From JAHEJA01 sp965657215 (GTDB taxonomy: Bacteria; Pseudomonadota; Alphaproteobacteria; Rhodobacterales; Rhodobacteraceae), in assembly GCA_965657215.1 (NCBI GenBank), contig CBFHNR010000011.1, forward strand, positions 1-64,000: a stretch of 64,000 bases of DNA, written 5' to 3'. This document shows, piece after piece, positions 35,167 through 44,900 of the stretch; the first letter of the stretch is position 1, and each line of letters starts with the position of its first letter. The translations under genes and the position numbers were made by a program. The notes below the pieces were generated by a model. The model saw only the letters and a program-made list of their open reading frames with translations. It was not told the origin of the DNA and made no database searches.

Positions 35167-36072
35167 TTAAAAAGATATTCCATTTCGCAAACCAAAGGCG
35201 CAGACCATCATGCCCGACACGAACATCAAGACGCCCGTTGCATTGTACCAAGGCGCCAATCGTTTCGGATCTTGTAAGAGACGGCGAATGGCAAGCAGTT
35301 GGCCGCCTATCAAAGCGGCGATAACCATCGCATAGCTCGTCAATCCCCAAGAGACCAAGAGGCCGACCAGAATTGTCTGGGGGACAACCATAATGATTGC
35401 CGCGGCTCTTGCTGCGTTTACGGGGCCTAGGGTAACAGGCAATGAACGTATGCCAAGCTTTGTGTCACCCTCTAACGCTTTGAAGTCATTGAGGGTCATG
35501 ATGCCATGCGCGCCAATGGCATAGAGCAGGGCGCTTATCAAGATTTCTGTGCGGGGCAAGTCTTGCAACATAATTGCCGCCCCTGTGAACCAAGGGATGC
35601 CTTCATAGCAAAGCCCAACTAATCCAGGGCCAAGCCATCCAGATCTCTTTAATCGAACAGGTTCAGCGGAATAGGCCCATGCTGCAATCACCGCAAAGAT
35701 GGTTGCATAAAACCCCCATTTTCCAAGGGTCCATCCCACAAAGATTGCCGCTAAGGACATCGCCAAAGCGATCCACAACCCCCAGAGACCAGGCATACGG
35801 CCCGAGGGAATAGGGCGGTGGGGCTCATTGATAAAGTCGACGTGTCGGTCACACCAATCATTCGCCGCTTGGCTCATGCCACAGACCAAGGGTCCAGCGA
35901 GAAAGATACCGACCAAAACGATCCACCAGTTTTGCAAAATCGGCGTGCCTGATGAGACAACACCACAGGAAAAGGCCCACATTGGCGGGAACCACGTGAT
36001 CGGCTTTAGCAGCTCAAGTGCGACGCTCGGTTTAGGGAAGCGCGCAATCTGTTCTAAATTTGTGACACTCAT
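35167..36072 (-). CDS. bchG: Bacteriochlorophyll synthase BchG
   Basis: A 301-residue UbiA-type prenyltransferase that attaches geranylgeranyl diphosphate to bacteriochlorophyllide a. The Asp-rich motif DRHVDFINEPHRPIPSGR and the second motif DFKALEGDTKLGIRSLPV are intact, with several membrane helices. It is the first gene of the bchG-pucC-like-bchP-idi operon. A PpsR-type box ends two bases before its ATG. Confidence 0.95.
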   Translation of the reverse strand: MSVTNLEQIARFPKPSVALELLKPITWFPPMWAFSCGVVSSGTPILQNWWIVLVGIFLAGPLVCGMSQAANDWCDRHVDFINEPHRPIPSGRMPGLWGLWIALAMSLAAIFVGWTLGKWGFYATIFAVIAAWAYSAEPVRLKRSGWLGPGLVGLCYEGIPWFTGAAIMLQDLPRTEILISALLYAIGAHGIMTLNDFKALEGDTKLGIRSLPVTLGPVNAARAAAIIMVVPQTILVGLLVSWGLTSYAMVIAALIGGQLLAIRRLLQDPKRLAPWYNATGVLMFVSGMMVCAFGLRNGISF

Positions 36073-36073
36073 G

Positions 36074-36091
36074 TGTCCACTATTGTTTACA
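36074..36091. promoter_or_regulatory. PpsR-type box upstream of bchG
   Basis: TGTCCACTATTGTTTACA fits TGT-N12-ACA. It ends two bases before the bchG start codon, so binding would cover the translation start or a very short leader. It is a single box, and weaker than the others because the TGTAA half is only present on the minus strand (TGTAA). Confidence 0.6.
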
Positions 36092-36165
36092 TTTAATTGC
36101 CTTGCAACATAAATCTTAAACCAACCGCCAGTGCGATTGGATCAATTTTGCAAACGGGAGTTGGT

Positions 36166-37575
36166 TTAAATGTCGAACTTGCTCAGTTTGACGTAGAGAC
36201 TTTGACGTGACAATCCGAGCATCTCAGCCGCGGCCGCGCGATTGTTATTGGTCATTTCAAGGGCTGTTTCGATACAGATTTTTTCAATGACATCTGTGGT
36301 CTCTGATACAATCTCTTTCAGCGTTGCGTTGCCAACCAAATCCTTGGCAGATCCCTCATCGCGCGACATCGGGGTTGCGGCCCTCTGTTTGGATGGGGCA
36401 GCTGCCTCAAAGCTCGATGTTTCTCGAAGGATAAAGGCAATAAGGGCGTTTTCGCTCGCTTGGTTTTTGGACACCGACGTTTCAACTTTGATCTTTGATC
36501 CAAAGGCGCTCTTTAGGTGCGTCGCATAGGTTTTGACGGAGCCCGATTTCAACACGTTTTCCAACATGACAGCCAGGTCAATTTGACCACGACCCAAGAA
36601 ATCGGCCAAGGAATGCGCAATGACATCTTTCTTTTGACCAACGTTCACCAAATCAAGGAAGCGTTCATTGGTATAATGAATCTTGCCCTGTCCATCGGTG
36701 AATATCATCGCATCCGAGCTATTGTGGAAGACAGATATCAGATTAGAGATAAACGTATCATCAGAGGTGCTAACATCCGTGTCTGTAAGGACTTTGCACA
36801 TCAACACTTTCTGACCAGCGGTGCGGTATAACTCACATGAAAGCTCTAAGTCTTGCGCAGCTCCATTGCACTCGAACTGTGACACAATGCTGTGGTTGTT
36901 TTGCGCGGCCAGAGACATGCGTTCAACAAAATCGCGCTTTTCGGCTGACTTGACCAAACGCGATTGAAATTTTGTTCCACTTAAACTGTCCATTTCGCTG
37001 CCGAACATGTCAGCGAGTGCTTGGTTGCAATGAAGGATAGTTCCTGAATCCGCATTGATAAGAGCAATTGGGTCCGTAGTGTGCTTCATCAACATTTTGA
37101 AATGAGCATCGAATTCGCGGCGCTCTTCGTTGCTTTTCTCAACGGCGAGCTGGGCTTGGACCAAGCGTTGCTGCGTCTCTGAGAGGCCGCGCAAATCGCG
37201 TCCGAGCATGAGAATTTTGTTATGCGTTCCCAAGCAGTGGAAATTATAGCGTACAGGGAATTTCCACTTTGCATTATCTTTGTGGTTTAGCTCTAGACCG
37301 TAAAGGATGGTCTCGCCACCTTGAAGTCTTTTGAGGGCCTTATCAAGCTTTGGGAGGCTATCTGGAGCCAAAAATTTCGTCAGCGGGTGCGTTTCCCAAT
37401 GACTAAGATCACCGTATGACTCGTTCGGTGAATTCAGCAAAACCGAATGGATTGTGCAATCCATGTCAATGAGGAGGGCGATATCAGATGATGTCGCAAG
37501 AATACCCCCGAGGTATTCTGGTTCGATCATCGGAATTGCACCGAATTCCCAAGACAGGCTTGAATTGCTCTTCAT
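36166..37575 (-). CDS. ppsR: PpsR/CrtJ transcriptional repressor
   Basis: A 469-residue redox- and light-responsive repressor of photosynthesis genes. PAS-like regions lie at about 25-130, 155-265 and 275-390. A Fis-type HTH is at about 442-465 (NNNRAAAAEMLGLSRQSLYV). C434 lies just before the HTH, at the place of the redox-active Cys of Rhodobacter PpsR, and C247 is at the place of its partner. It forms an operon with ppaA, sharing one base. It binds TGT-N12-ACA boxes, of which seven are seen in this window. Confidence 0.94.
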   Translation of the reverse strand: MKSNSSLSWEFGAIPMIEPEYLGGILATSSDIALLIDMDCTIHSVLLNSPNESYGDLSHWETHPLTKFLAPDSLPKLDKALKRLQGGETILYGLELNHKDNAKWKFPVRYNFHCLGTHNKILMLGRDLRGLSETQQRLVQAQLAVEKSNEERREFDAHFKMLMKHTTDPIALINADSGTILHCNQALADMFGSEMDSLSGTKFQSRLVKSAEKRDFVERMSLAAQNNHSIVSQFECNGAAQDLELSCELYRTAGQKVLMCKVLTDTDVSTSDDTFISNLISVFHNSSDAMIFTDGQGKIHYTNERFLDLVNVGQKKDVIAHSLADFLGRGQIDLAVMLENVLKSGSVKTYATHLKSAFGSKIKVETSVSKNQASENALIAFILRETSSFEAAAPSKQRAATPMSRDEGSAKDLVGNATLKEIVSETTDVIEKICIETALEMTNNNRAAAAEMLGLSRQSLYVKLSKFDI

Positions 37576-38366
37576 TATTTTGCTCCCTCAAGTCGCCGCA
37601 ACTTTCGCAGCTTTGGTAGTCTATAGTCTATATTGCCAATCAGAACGTCAAGGTCATTGGTCGCCACGTCGAATTGGTTAGGTATCGTCTCTATACGGTC
37701 ACAGTACAGAATTGGACCACCCAAAGCGAAAAGGGGGCGTGCCCCTCCTTTGGGGTGTATTGATTTAATGCAGTCTGCATACTGCTGCGTTATCTCGTTT
37801 TCAGCAGATGAAAAAAGGACCGCATCAAATTCTTGCTCTTGAAGGAGATCGACAATTTGTTCTTGGGTCGTCCCAATTTCAACCTTTACAGAAAGCCCTA
37901 GTCTGCGCAGCTTGTCGGTAAGCACCAAGGCGCCCAAAGTGTGCTGCTCTTGGCAGAACACAACGACAAGTACGCATTTTCCATCTTGGTCACGTAGCTC
38001 TTGTTCACGCTCATTGATAATTCGCTTTAAAAGCAAGTGGAGGTGTGATGTGCCAATGGTCACATCGGAAAACCCCAACGTGTCATCGGCCCATTTTTGG
38101 CCAAGAGCACGTGCTGCGTTTGGGATAATGTGATCAATGATTGCATCGCCATTGACCCCTTTTTTCACTAAATGCGCGAGGGCGTCATCGGGCGTAAACT
38201 TGCTGGACAATGAGTAGTTTTCCAACCATCCGGTGACTGTATCAAATAAAGCTGACTTTGACGGCCTGATATGCGTGCTGGCATCGGTCATGGCCTTGTT
38301 TGCAAGCCGCGCAATGTCGGATTGCTGAAGGCCTGATGTGTTCAAATTTGTGTTCTGTTTTTTCAA
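37575..38366 (-). CDS. ppaA: B12-binding antirepressor PpaA/AerR
   Basis: A 263-residue protein with an N-terminal helical part (about 25-120) and a cobalamin-binding fold (about 125-250). CVLVVVFCQEQHTLGALVLT carries the His (QHTLG) that coordinates cobalamin in AerR-type light sensors. The family binds B12 in light and counteracts PpsR/CrtJ. It is the first gene of ppaA-ppsR, divergent from bchF. A PpsR-type box 48 bases upstream suggests autoregulation. Confidence 0.9.
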   Translation of the reverse strand: MKKQNTNLNTSGLQQSDIARLANKAMTDASTHIRPSKSALFDTVTGWLENYSLSSKFTPDDALAHLVKKGVNGDAIIDHIIPNAARALGQKWADDTLGFSDVTIGTSHLHLLLKRIINEREQELRDQDGKCVLVVVFCQEQHTLGALVLTDKLRRLGLSVKVEIGTTQEQIVDLLQEQEFDAVLFSSAENEITQQYADCIKSIHPKGGARPLFALGGPILYCDRIETIPNQFDVATNDLDVLIGNIDYRLPKLRKLRRLEGAK

Positions 38367-38413
38367 TTTTCGTCCCCAGTCATATCAAACAAGGGCGACG
38401 CAAAAAAAGCACA

Positions 38414-38431
38414 TGTTGTGTTAGACTTACA
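38414..38431. promoter_or_regulatory. PpsR-type box near ppaA
   Basis: TGTTGTGTTAGACTTACA fits TGT-N12-ACA. It lies 48 bases ahead of the ppaA start in the ppaA/bchF divergent region. It would allow PpsR to control its own operon. A single site, with only the right half (TTACA) matching the extended TGTAA form. Confidence 0.55.
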
Positions 38432-38546
38432 CTGATGCTCTCAAATTTGGGGTGATCTGTCAATTTTTTCACTCACCTTTTCGTCGTTTTTATTACCGCT
38501 TATCTGTGGCGACGGTTTCCCGACACCGACAGAGTCACATTCTATC

Positions 38547-38564
38547 TGTATAAAGTTTTTTACA
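38547..38564. promoter_or_regulatory. PpsR-type box, distal, upstream of bchF
   Basis: TGTATAAAGTTTTTTACA fits TGT-N12-ACA with a TACA end. It is the first of two boxes 15 bp apart, ahead of the bchF superoperon. Tandem boxes are typical of strongly PpsR/CrtJ-repressed bch promoters. Confidence 0.75.
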
Positions 38565-38579
38565 CACAAAGCGTGAATA

Positions 38580-38597
38580 TGTAAGTTTTTATTGACA
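38580..38597. promoter_or_regulatory. PpsR-type box, proximal, upstream of bchF
   Basis: TGTAAGTTTTTATTGACA fits the extended form TGTAA-N8-TGACA. TTGACA at its right end could double as a -35 element, so PpsR binding would block RNA polymerase. It lies 91 bases before the bchF start. The rest of the 38367-38687 gap shows no gene. Confidence 0.8.
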
Positions 38598-38687
38598 TAA
38601 TTTTTTACTAAGCGATACTTTGACAGAAAGAAGCGTTTCACAAAAGCGCCTGCACTGAGGTGCGATGAAACAAGGGAACATGGGGTT

Positions 38688-39149
38688 TTGCTCTATACAT
38701 CTGAACAAAAACAACGCCGCGATTCGACTGTCTGGACAGTGGTTCAAGGCGTGTTAGCGCCGATGCAGTTTCTCGTGTTTTTGGTGTCTGTGGCGCTTGT
38801 CTTGCGATACCTGACGACAGGTGACGGATATGCACTGGCGACATATTCCATCATTCTTAAGACTGCATTTTTGCTTTTGATAATGGTGACGGGTGCAATC
38901 TGGGAAAAGGTTGTTTTCGGGCAATATCTTCTTGCACCAGCGTTCTTCTGGGAGGATGTGGTGAGCTTTTTTGTAATCGCACTCCATCTTGGCTATGTGA
39001 TCGCGCTCATGATAAATATTACGTCAAAGCAACAGCTTATGGCTTTGGCCTTGGTGGCTTATGCCGCCTATATCGTCAACGCCCTTCAGTTTATCTTAAA
39101 GTTACGCGCAGCACGCCTGCAATCTACGACTGGAGCCAGTTATGCCTGA
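38688..39149 (+). CDS. bchF: 3-vinyl bacteriochlorophyllide hydratase BchF
   Basis: A 153-residue membrane enzyme with about four membrane segments that hydrates the C3 vinyl group of (bacterio)chlorophyllide. Family marks are RRDSTVWTVVQGVLAPMQFL, and MVTGAIWEKVVFG followed by FFWEDVVS. The only start in frame is TTG 38688. An ATG at 38680 with AAGGG ahead is in another frame and would join this frame if the T-run after GGGG were one base longer. It is the first gene of the superoperon and overlaps bchN by 8 bases. Confidence 0.9.
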   Translation: MLYTSEQKQRRDSTVWTVVQGVLAPMQFLVFLVSVALVLRYLTTGDGYALATYSIILKTAFLLLIMVTGAIWEKVVFGQYLLAPAFFWEDVVSFFVIALHLGYVIALMINITSKQQLMALALVAYAAYIVNALQFILKLRAARLQSTTGASYA

Positions 39150-40419
39150 AGACATTCCTGTTATGGGCTGCGCTCAAGCGCCGATTTTAAAGGAACGTGG
39201 TCAGCACGAAGTGTTCTGTGGATTGACCTCAATCATCTGGTTGCATCGTAAAATGCAGGATGCATTTTTTCTGGTTGTTGGATCAAGAACCTGCGCGCAT
39301 CTGCTACAAAGTGCGGCCGGTGTGATGATTTTTGCCGAGCCTCGGTTTGCCACAGCAATCCTTGAGGAAACTGATTTGGCAGGCATGGCAGACGCACATG
39401 ATGAATTGGATCGCACCGTCGCAGAGCTACTGTCAAGGCGGCCTGACATTAAGCGCCTGTTCCTCGTTGGATCCTGTCCCTCTGAGGTGATCAAGATTGA
39501 TTTGGCGACGATGGCTGAAAAACTATCGCAAAAACATGCGCCAGCTGTAAATGTGGTAAATTTTTCAGGCTCTGGTATCGAAACGACGTTCACGCAGGGC
39601 GAAGATGCCTGTCTTGAAGCGATGATTCGTGATCTTGGCGAGACAGATAAAACCCAGCTCGCCATTCTCGGCGCTCTTCCTGATGTCGTGGAAGACCAAA
39701 TGATGCGGCTCCTTGCTGACATGGGGCTGTCTAACGTTCTTGTCCTGCCGAATGCCAAGGTTGAGGAGGGGTTGGCCGTTGGGCCCAATACCCACTTCAT
39801 CTGTGCGCAGCCCTTTTTGGGGGCGACCTATGATGAAATGTGCCGCCGCAGGGCGAAACCGATTAACGCGCCGTTTCCTTTTGGCGTGAATGGAACAACA
39901 GCATGGCTCAAGGCAATTGCTGATCGCTTTGATGTCCCTGAGAATACATTCCAAGCCGCAATATCCGCTCCCAAAGCACGCGCAGAGGCGGCCATTGCCA
40001 AAGTGTCTCATGATCTAACAGGACGCCGCATTTTCTTTTTCCCAGATAGCCAGCTGGAAATTCCATTAGCGCGGTTTTTGACCCAAGAATGTGGGATGGA
40101 GCTTACCGAAGTAGGAAGCCCTTATATTCACCGCGACTTGGTGGGTGCGGATCTGGACGCTTTGCCCGACCACGTTGTGATCTCTGAAGGGCAGGATGTT
40201 GATAAACAGCTTGAACGCCTTGCTCAAGTCGCCCCTGATTTGACGGTTTGTGGATTAGGCCTTGCTAATCCGCTTGAGGCCCAAGGCTTAACCACGAAAT
40301 GGGCCATCGAATTGGTCTTTAGCCCCATTCATTTCTACGAACAGGCGGCGGATTTGGCGAATTTATTTGCCCGCCCCTTGATCCGAGCGGAGAAACTAAA
40401 AGTGGGGCAGGTCGCATGA
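39142..40419 (+). CDS. bchN: Dark-operative protochlorophyllide reductase subunit BchN
   Basis: A 425-residue nitrogenase-like subunit. C26, C51 and C112 are at the positions that hold three ligands of the NB-protein [4Fe-4S] cluster in Rhodobacter capsulatus. With BchB it binds protochlorophyllide and reduces ring D without light. It overlaps bchF and bchB, the latter by ATGA. Confidence 0.96.
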   Translation: MPEDIPVMGCAQAPILKERGQHEVFCGLTSIIWLHRKMQDAFFLVVGSRTCAHLLQSAAGVMIFAEPRFATAILEETDLAGMADAHDELDRTVAELLSRRPDIKRLFLVGSCPSEVIKIDLATMAEKLSQKHAPAVNVVNFSGSGIETTFTQGEDACLEAMIRDLGETDKTQLAILGALPDVVEDQMMRLLADMGLSNVLVLPNAKVEEGLAVGPNTHFICAQPFLGATYDEMCRRRAKPINAPFPFGVNGTTAWLKAIADRFDVPENTFQAAISAPKARAEAAIAKVSHDLTGRRIFFFPDSQLEIPLARFLTQECGMELTEVGSPYIHRDLVGADLDALPDHVVISEGQDVDKQLERLAQVAPDLTVCGLGLANPLEAQGLTTKWAIELVFSPIHFYEQAADLANLFARPLIRAEKLKVGQVA

Positions 40420-41936
40420 AGCTGTCTGTTTGGACATATGAAGGCCCCCCTCACATCGGTGCTATTCGCGTGGCAACGGGGATGCAAAAGGTTCATCTGG
40501 TCTTGCATGCGCCGCAAGGGGACACCTACGCCGATCTTTTGTTTACCATGATCGAGCGGCGCAATCATCGCCCGCCCGTCACCTACACGACCTTTCAAGC
40601 TCGTGATTTAGGCTCGGATACGGCGACATTGTTCAAAACAGCCTGCCTAGAGGCCTATGAACGCTCTAAACCCGATCTTTTGCTGGTTGGGGCGTCCTGT
40701 ACCGCTGAATTGATCCAAGATGATCCAGGGGGTTTGGCTGAGGCACTTGGGCTTCCTATTCCTGTGGTCGCGCTTGAGCTTCCGAGTTATCAGCGCAAAG
40801 AGAACTTTGGCGCGGATGAAACCTTTTATCAGATTGTGCGCAAACTGGCGCATCCTGTTGAAAAATCTGAAAACCTCACGTGTAACCTGATCGGGCCAAC
40901 GGCTCTGGGATTTCGTCACCGTGATGATATCGTTGAGTTGACGAAATTGCTGGATAGCCTTGGCATTGATGTGAATGTCTGCGCGCCCATGGGCGCAACG
41001 CCTGCGGATATCGCGGACCTTGGTCGCGCGCATTTCAATGTGTTGATGTACCCTGAAACAGGGGAGGCGGCCTGTCGGTATCTCGAAACCCACCTTGGTC
41101 AGCCTTATACAAAAACGGTTCCGATTGGGATTGGCGCGACCACGGATTTTATCCAAGAAATCGCCACTCTTATTAAGCGCCCCGACTTGCCTCAGCAATT
41201 TGAATCGCGGCTTCCTTGGTATTCGGCATCTATTGACAGCACCTATTTGACGGGCAAACGCGTGTTTCTCTTTGGGGATGGCTCACACGTCATGACAGCG
41301 GCGCGGATTGCGCGCGACGAAATCGGGTTTGAGGTCGTTGGCATGGGGTGTTTCAACCGTGAAATGGCGCGCCCTTTGCGTCAGTTTGCCAAATCCTTCG
41401 GAGTAAAGGCGCTCATTACCGAAGACTACCTTGAGGTCGAAAAAGCCATTGCTGATCTCTCTCCTGAGCTCATCCTAGGGACTCAGATGGAACGTCATAT
41501 CGGCAAACGTCTTGGCATTCCCTGCGCCGTGATTTCAGCCCCCGTTCACGTCCAAGATTTCCCCGCACGTTATTCCCCGCAGATGGGACCAGAAGGGGCA
41601 AATGTCATCTTTGACACTTGGGTGCACCCCTTGGTCATGGGGCTAGAAGAACATCTTTTGACAATGTTCCGCGATGATTTTGAATTTTCAGATGCCGCAG
41701 GCCCAAGCCATCATCGCGCCCATTCTCCCACTACGAATGAGACGGGTGTGCCGCAACCAGATCGGACCAGTGCCGATGTGATCTGGCTTAGTGACGCTGA
41801 AAGCGAGCTGCGCAAGATCCCGTTTTTCGTGCGCGGCAAAGCACGTCGCAATACAGAAAAATATGCAAGCGATCGGGGGGTCGATCAGATTTCCATTGAT
41901 ACGCTATATGAAGCCAAGGCCTATTATGCGCGATAG
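40416..41936 (+). CDS. bchB: Dark-operative protochlorophyllide reductase subunit BchB
   Basis: A 506-residue nitrogenase-like subunit. D36 (APQGDTYAD) is the unusual aspartate ligand that completes the NB [4Fe-4S] cluster. The C-terminal part has the usual DPOR extension (DAESELRKIPFFVRGKAR). It partners BchN and receives electrons from BchL. The 3' end overlaps bchH by 11 bases. Confidence 0.96.
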   Translation: MKLSVWTYEGPPHIGAIRVATGMQKVHLVLHAPQGDTYADLLFTMIERRNHRPPVTYTTFQARDLGSDTATLFKTACLEAYERSKPDLLLVGASCTAELIQDDPGGLAEALGLPIPVVALELPSYQRKENFGADETFYQIVRKLAHPVEKSENLTCNLIGPTALGFRHRDDIVELTKLLDSLGIDVNVCAPMGATPADIADLGRAHFNVLMYPETGEAACRYLETHLGQPYTKTVPIGIGATTDFIQEIATLIKRPDLPQQFESRLPWYSASIDSTYLTGKRVFLFGDGSHVMTAARIARDEIGFEVVGMGCFNREMARPLRQFAKSFGVKALITEDYLEVEKAIADLSPELILGTQMERHIGKRLGIPCAVISAPVHVQDFPARYSPQMGPEGANVIFDTWVHPLVMGLEEHLLTMFRDDFEFSDAAGPSHHRAHSPTTNETGVPQPDRTSADVIWLSDAESELRKIPFFVRGKARRNTEKYASDRGVDQISIDTLYEAKAYYAR

Positions 41937-44900
41937 TGGTCTCGATATCGCCCCCTATCGCATCGCGATAATTACGCTTGATGCGCATAATGCACGTCCG
42001 TGTGAGCGCGCATTGGCGGCAATGGCGGGCGATTTTCCGGGTCTGCAAGTCGATATTTTTGCAGCGGCACAATGGGGCGAGGATCCCAAATCCTTTGATG
42101 CCGCAAAGCAGGCCATAGAGCAGGCCAATATCGTCGTTGTTAATCTGCTCTTCCTTGAAGAGCATGTGAAACCGCTCTTGCCTGTTTTATTGGCGCGCCG
42201 TGATCACTGTGACGCGATGGTGAGCATCATTTGTGATGCAGAACTGGTCAAATTGACCCGCATGGGCACATTGGATATGGGCGCCCCCGAAAGCGGGACA
42301 ATGGCGCTTTTGAAGCGGTTGCGCGGATCCTCTAAGCCGTCCACGGAAACGGGTGAAAAGAAAATGCGCATGCTGCGCCGTTTGCCCAAAATCCTTAAAT
42401 ATATCCCTGGTAAGGCCCAAGATTTACGTGCTTGGTTCCTTGTGATGCAATATTGGCTTGGCGGAACAGATGACAACATCGAGGCGATGTTACGGTTCCT
42501 GATGTCTCGTTATTGTTCGATCCAAGATTGGGCAGGTGCGCGCGTAGAGCCGCCCAAGGAATACCCTGATGTTGGCCTCTATCATCCAGACCTGCCAGAT
42601 CGCATAACGGATAAGATGTCAGACCTCCCACAACTCAGCGCCCCTGTTGGGCGCGTGGGTTTGGTTTTGATGCGCTCTTATGTGTTGAGCGGAGATAGAG
42701 CGCATTATGATGCTGTGATCCGAGGGTTTGAGGCGCAAAATATTCAAGTTGTTCCTGCATTTGCGGGGGGCTTAGATGCGCGTCCTGCAATTGATGGCTA
42801 TTTCCAAGACAACGGCGTTGCTCAGGTTGATGCTCTTGTGTCGCTCTCTGGATTTTCCCTTGTCGGCGGGCCTGCCTATAATAACACGGATGCTGCCGTC
42901 GAAATCCTATCGGGTCTAAACATTCCCTATATAGCCGCCCATCCGCTAGAGTTTCAAACGCTGTCACAGTGGGCTGTCTCCAAGGGCGGGTTGGGTCCGA
43001 TTGAAACCACGATGTTGGTTGCACTGCCTGAATTAGATGGGGCAACCAATCCAACTGTGTTTGCCGGACGTCATGGGGAACAGGGCGGATGCGAGGGCTG
43101 TGCATATGCCTGTAAAGCCGCAGATATTCGTGCAATGGCCCCTTGTTTTGAACGGATTGATGCGCTTGTCTCGCGGACGAAAAAGCTTGTTGAGTTGAGA
43201 ACATCAACGCAGGCGGACCGCAAAGTGGCCGTTGTCTTGTTTGGGTTTCCACCTAATGCAGGGGCGGCTGGAACGGCGGCCTATTTGGATGTCTTTGCCT
43301 CGCTTCACAACACATTGCTCGGCATGAAAGCAGACGGCTATACCTTGGATGTTCCTGACACTGTTGAGGAACTGCGGGAGGCTGTTTTGGGCGGAAACGC
43401 CAAACAATTCGGCCAAGATGCCAATGTCGCGCATCGTCTTGGTGGTGACTGGATCGTTCGAAATACACCGTGGCTCGACGAGATCGAAGCCCAATGGGGA
43501 AGCGCGCCGGGACGTGTTCAATCGGACGGGAGTTCGGTGTTTGTCTTAGGTCACCAATTCGGAAATGTCTTTGTCGGCCTTCAGCCAGCCTTTGGCTATG
43601 AGGGTGATCCGATGCGATTGCTCTTTGAAGGTGGCTTTGCCCCCACGCATGCATTTTCAAGCTTTTACCAGTGGCTTAATACGGAATTTAACGCGGATGC
43701 GATTTTGCATTTTGGAATGCATGGCGCGCTTGAGTTTATGCCCGGCAAACAAGTTGGCTTAAACGGCAATGATTGGCCTGATCGTTTGATCGGTGATTTG
43801 CCCAATATCTATCTATATGCCTGTAACAACCCTTCTGAGGCGAGCCTTGCCAAGCGGCGGAGCAATGCGGTGACGATCACGCATTTGACACCACCTGTAA
43901 GCGCCGCGGGCCTCTACAAAGGATTACAAGAGCTTAAGGATAGCTTGACACGCTGGCGCGAGATGGCTGGTGATGATCCGCATCGCGCCGAGCTTGAGGA
44001 ACTCATTGTCCAACAAGGCGAGGCCGTGGATTTTGATACCTCAGATGTTTCAAAGCTCTGGGTGACATTGCTCGAAACCGAAGAAGCCCTCGTTCCCGAA
44101 GGGCTTCATGTGGTTGGGCGGCCTTTGTCCAAGGATCAAAGTGCAGCCTATATTACAGCAGCAGGTATAGAAGTCACCGATCAGCACGCTCCCCTAAGTG
44201 AGCTCTTGGGCCGATCTACAGAAATTCCTGCGATCTTGAATGCACTGAATGCAGGATTTACATCACCCGTGGCGGGCGGGGATGTTGTGCGATCCTTGGA
44301 CATTCTTCCAACGGGCCGCAATATTCACGCTTTTGATCCCTTCCGTATGCCAACAACATTTGCCTGTCGCCAAGGGGATGAGCAGGCGCGCATGTTGCTT
44401 GAGACACACGCATCATTGCCAAAAACAGTGGCTCTTGTTTTGTGGGGGTCCGACAATATCAAATCTGACGGAACCCAGATTGCTCAGGCGCTCGCGTTGA
44501 TGGGCGCTAAGCCTCGGTTTGATAGCTTTGGTCGTCTTTCTGGTGCTGACTTGATCCCGCTCAATGAATTGGGGCGTCCTCGGGTTGATGTGATTATGAC
44601 CCTCTCTGGGATTTTCCGCGATCTTTTACCGCTACAAACCAAAATGCTCGCTGAGGCAGCCTATAAGGCGGCTTGCGCGGATGAAGACCCTGAACAGAAT
44701 TTCATCAAGGCTAATGTCTTGGACCATATGGCCAAAACAGGAAGTGATTTAGAAACCTCTGCTTTGCGGATTTTCTCAAATGCAGAAGGGGCCTATGGAT
44801 CGAATGTGAACCAATTGGTTGATAGCTCAAGCTTTGATGAAGAGGACGAATTGGCAGATGCCTATGAAACCCGCAAAAGCTTTGCCTATGGTCGATCTGG

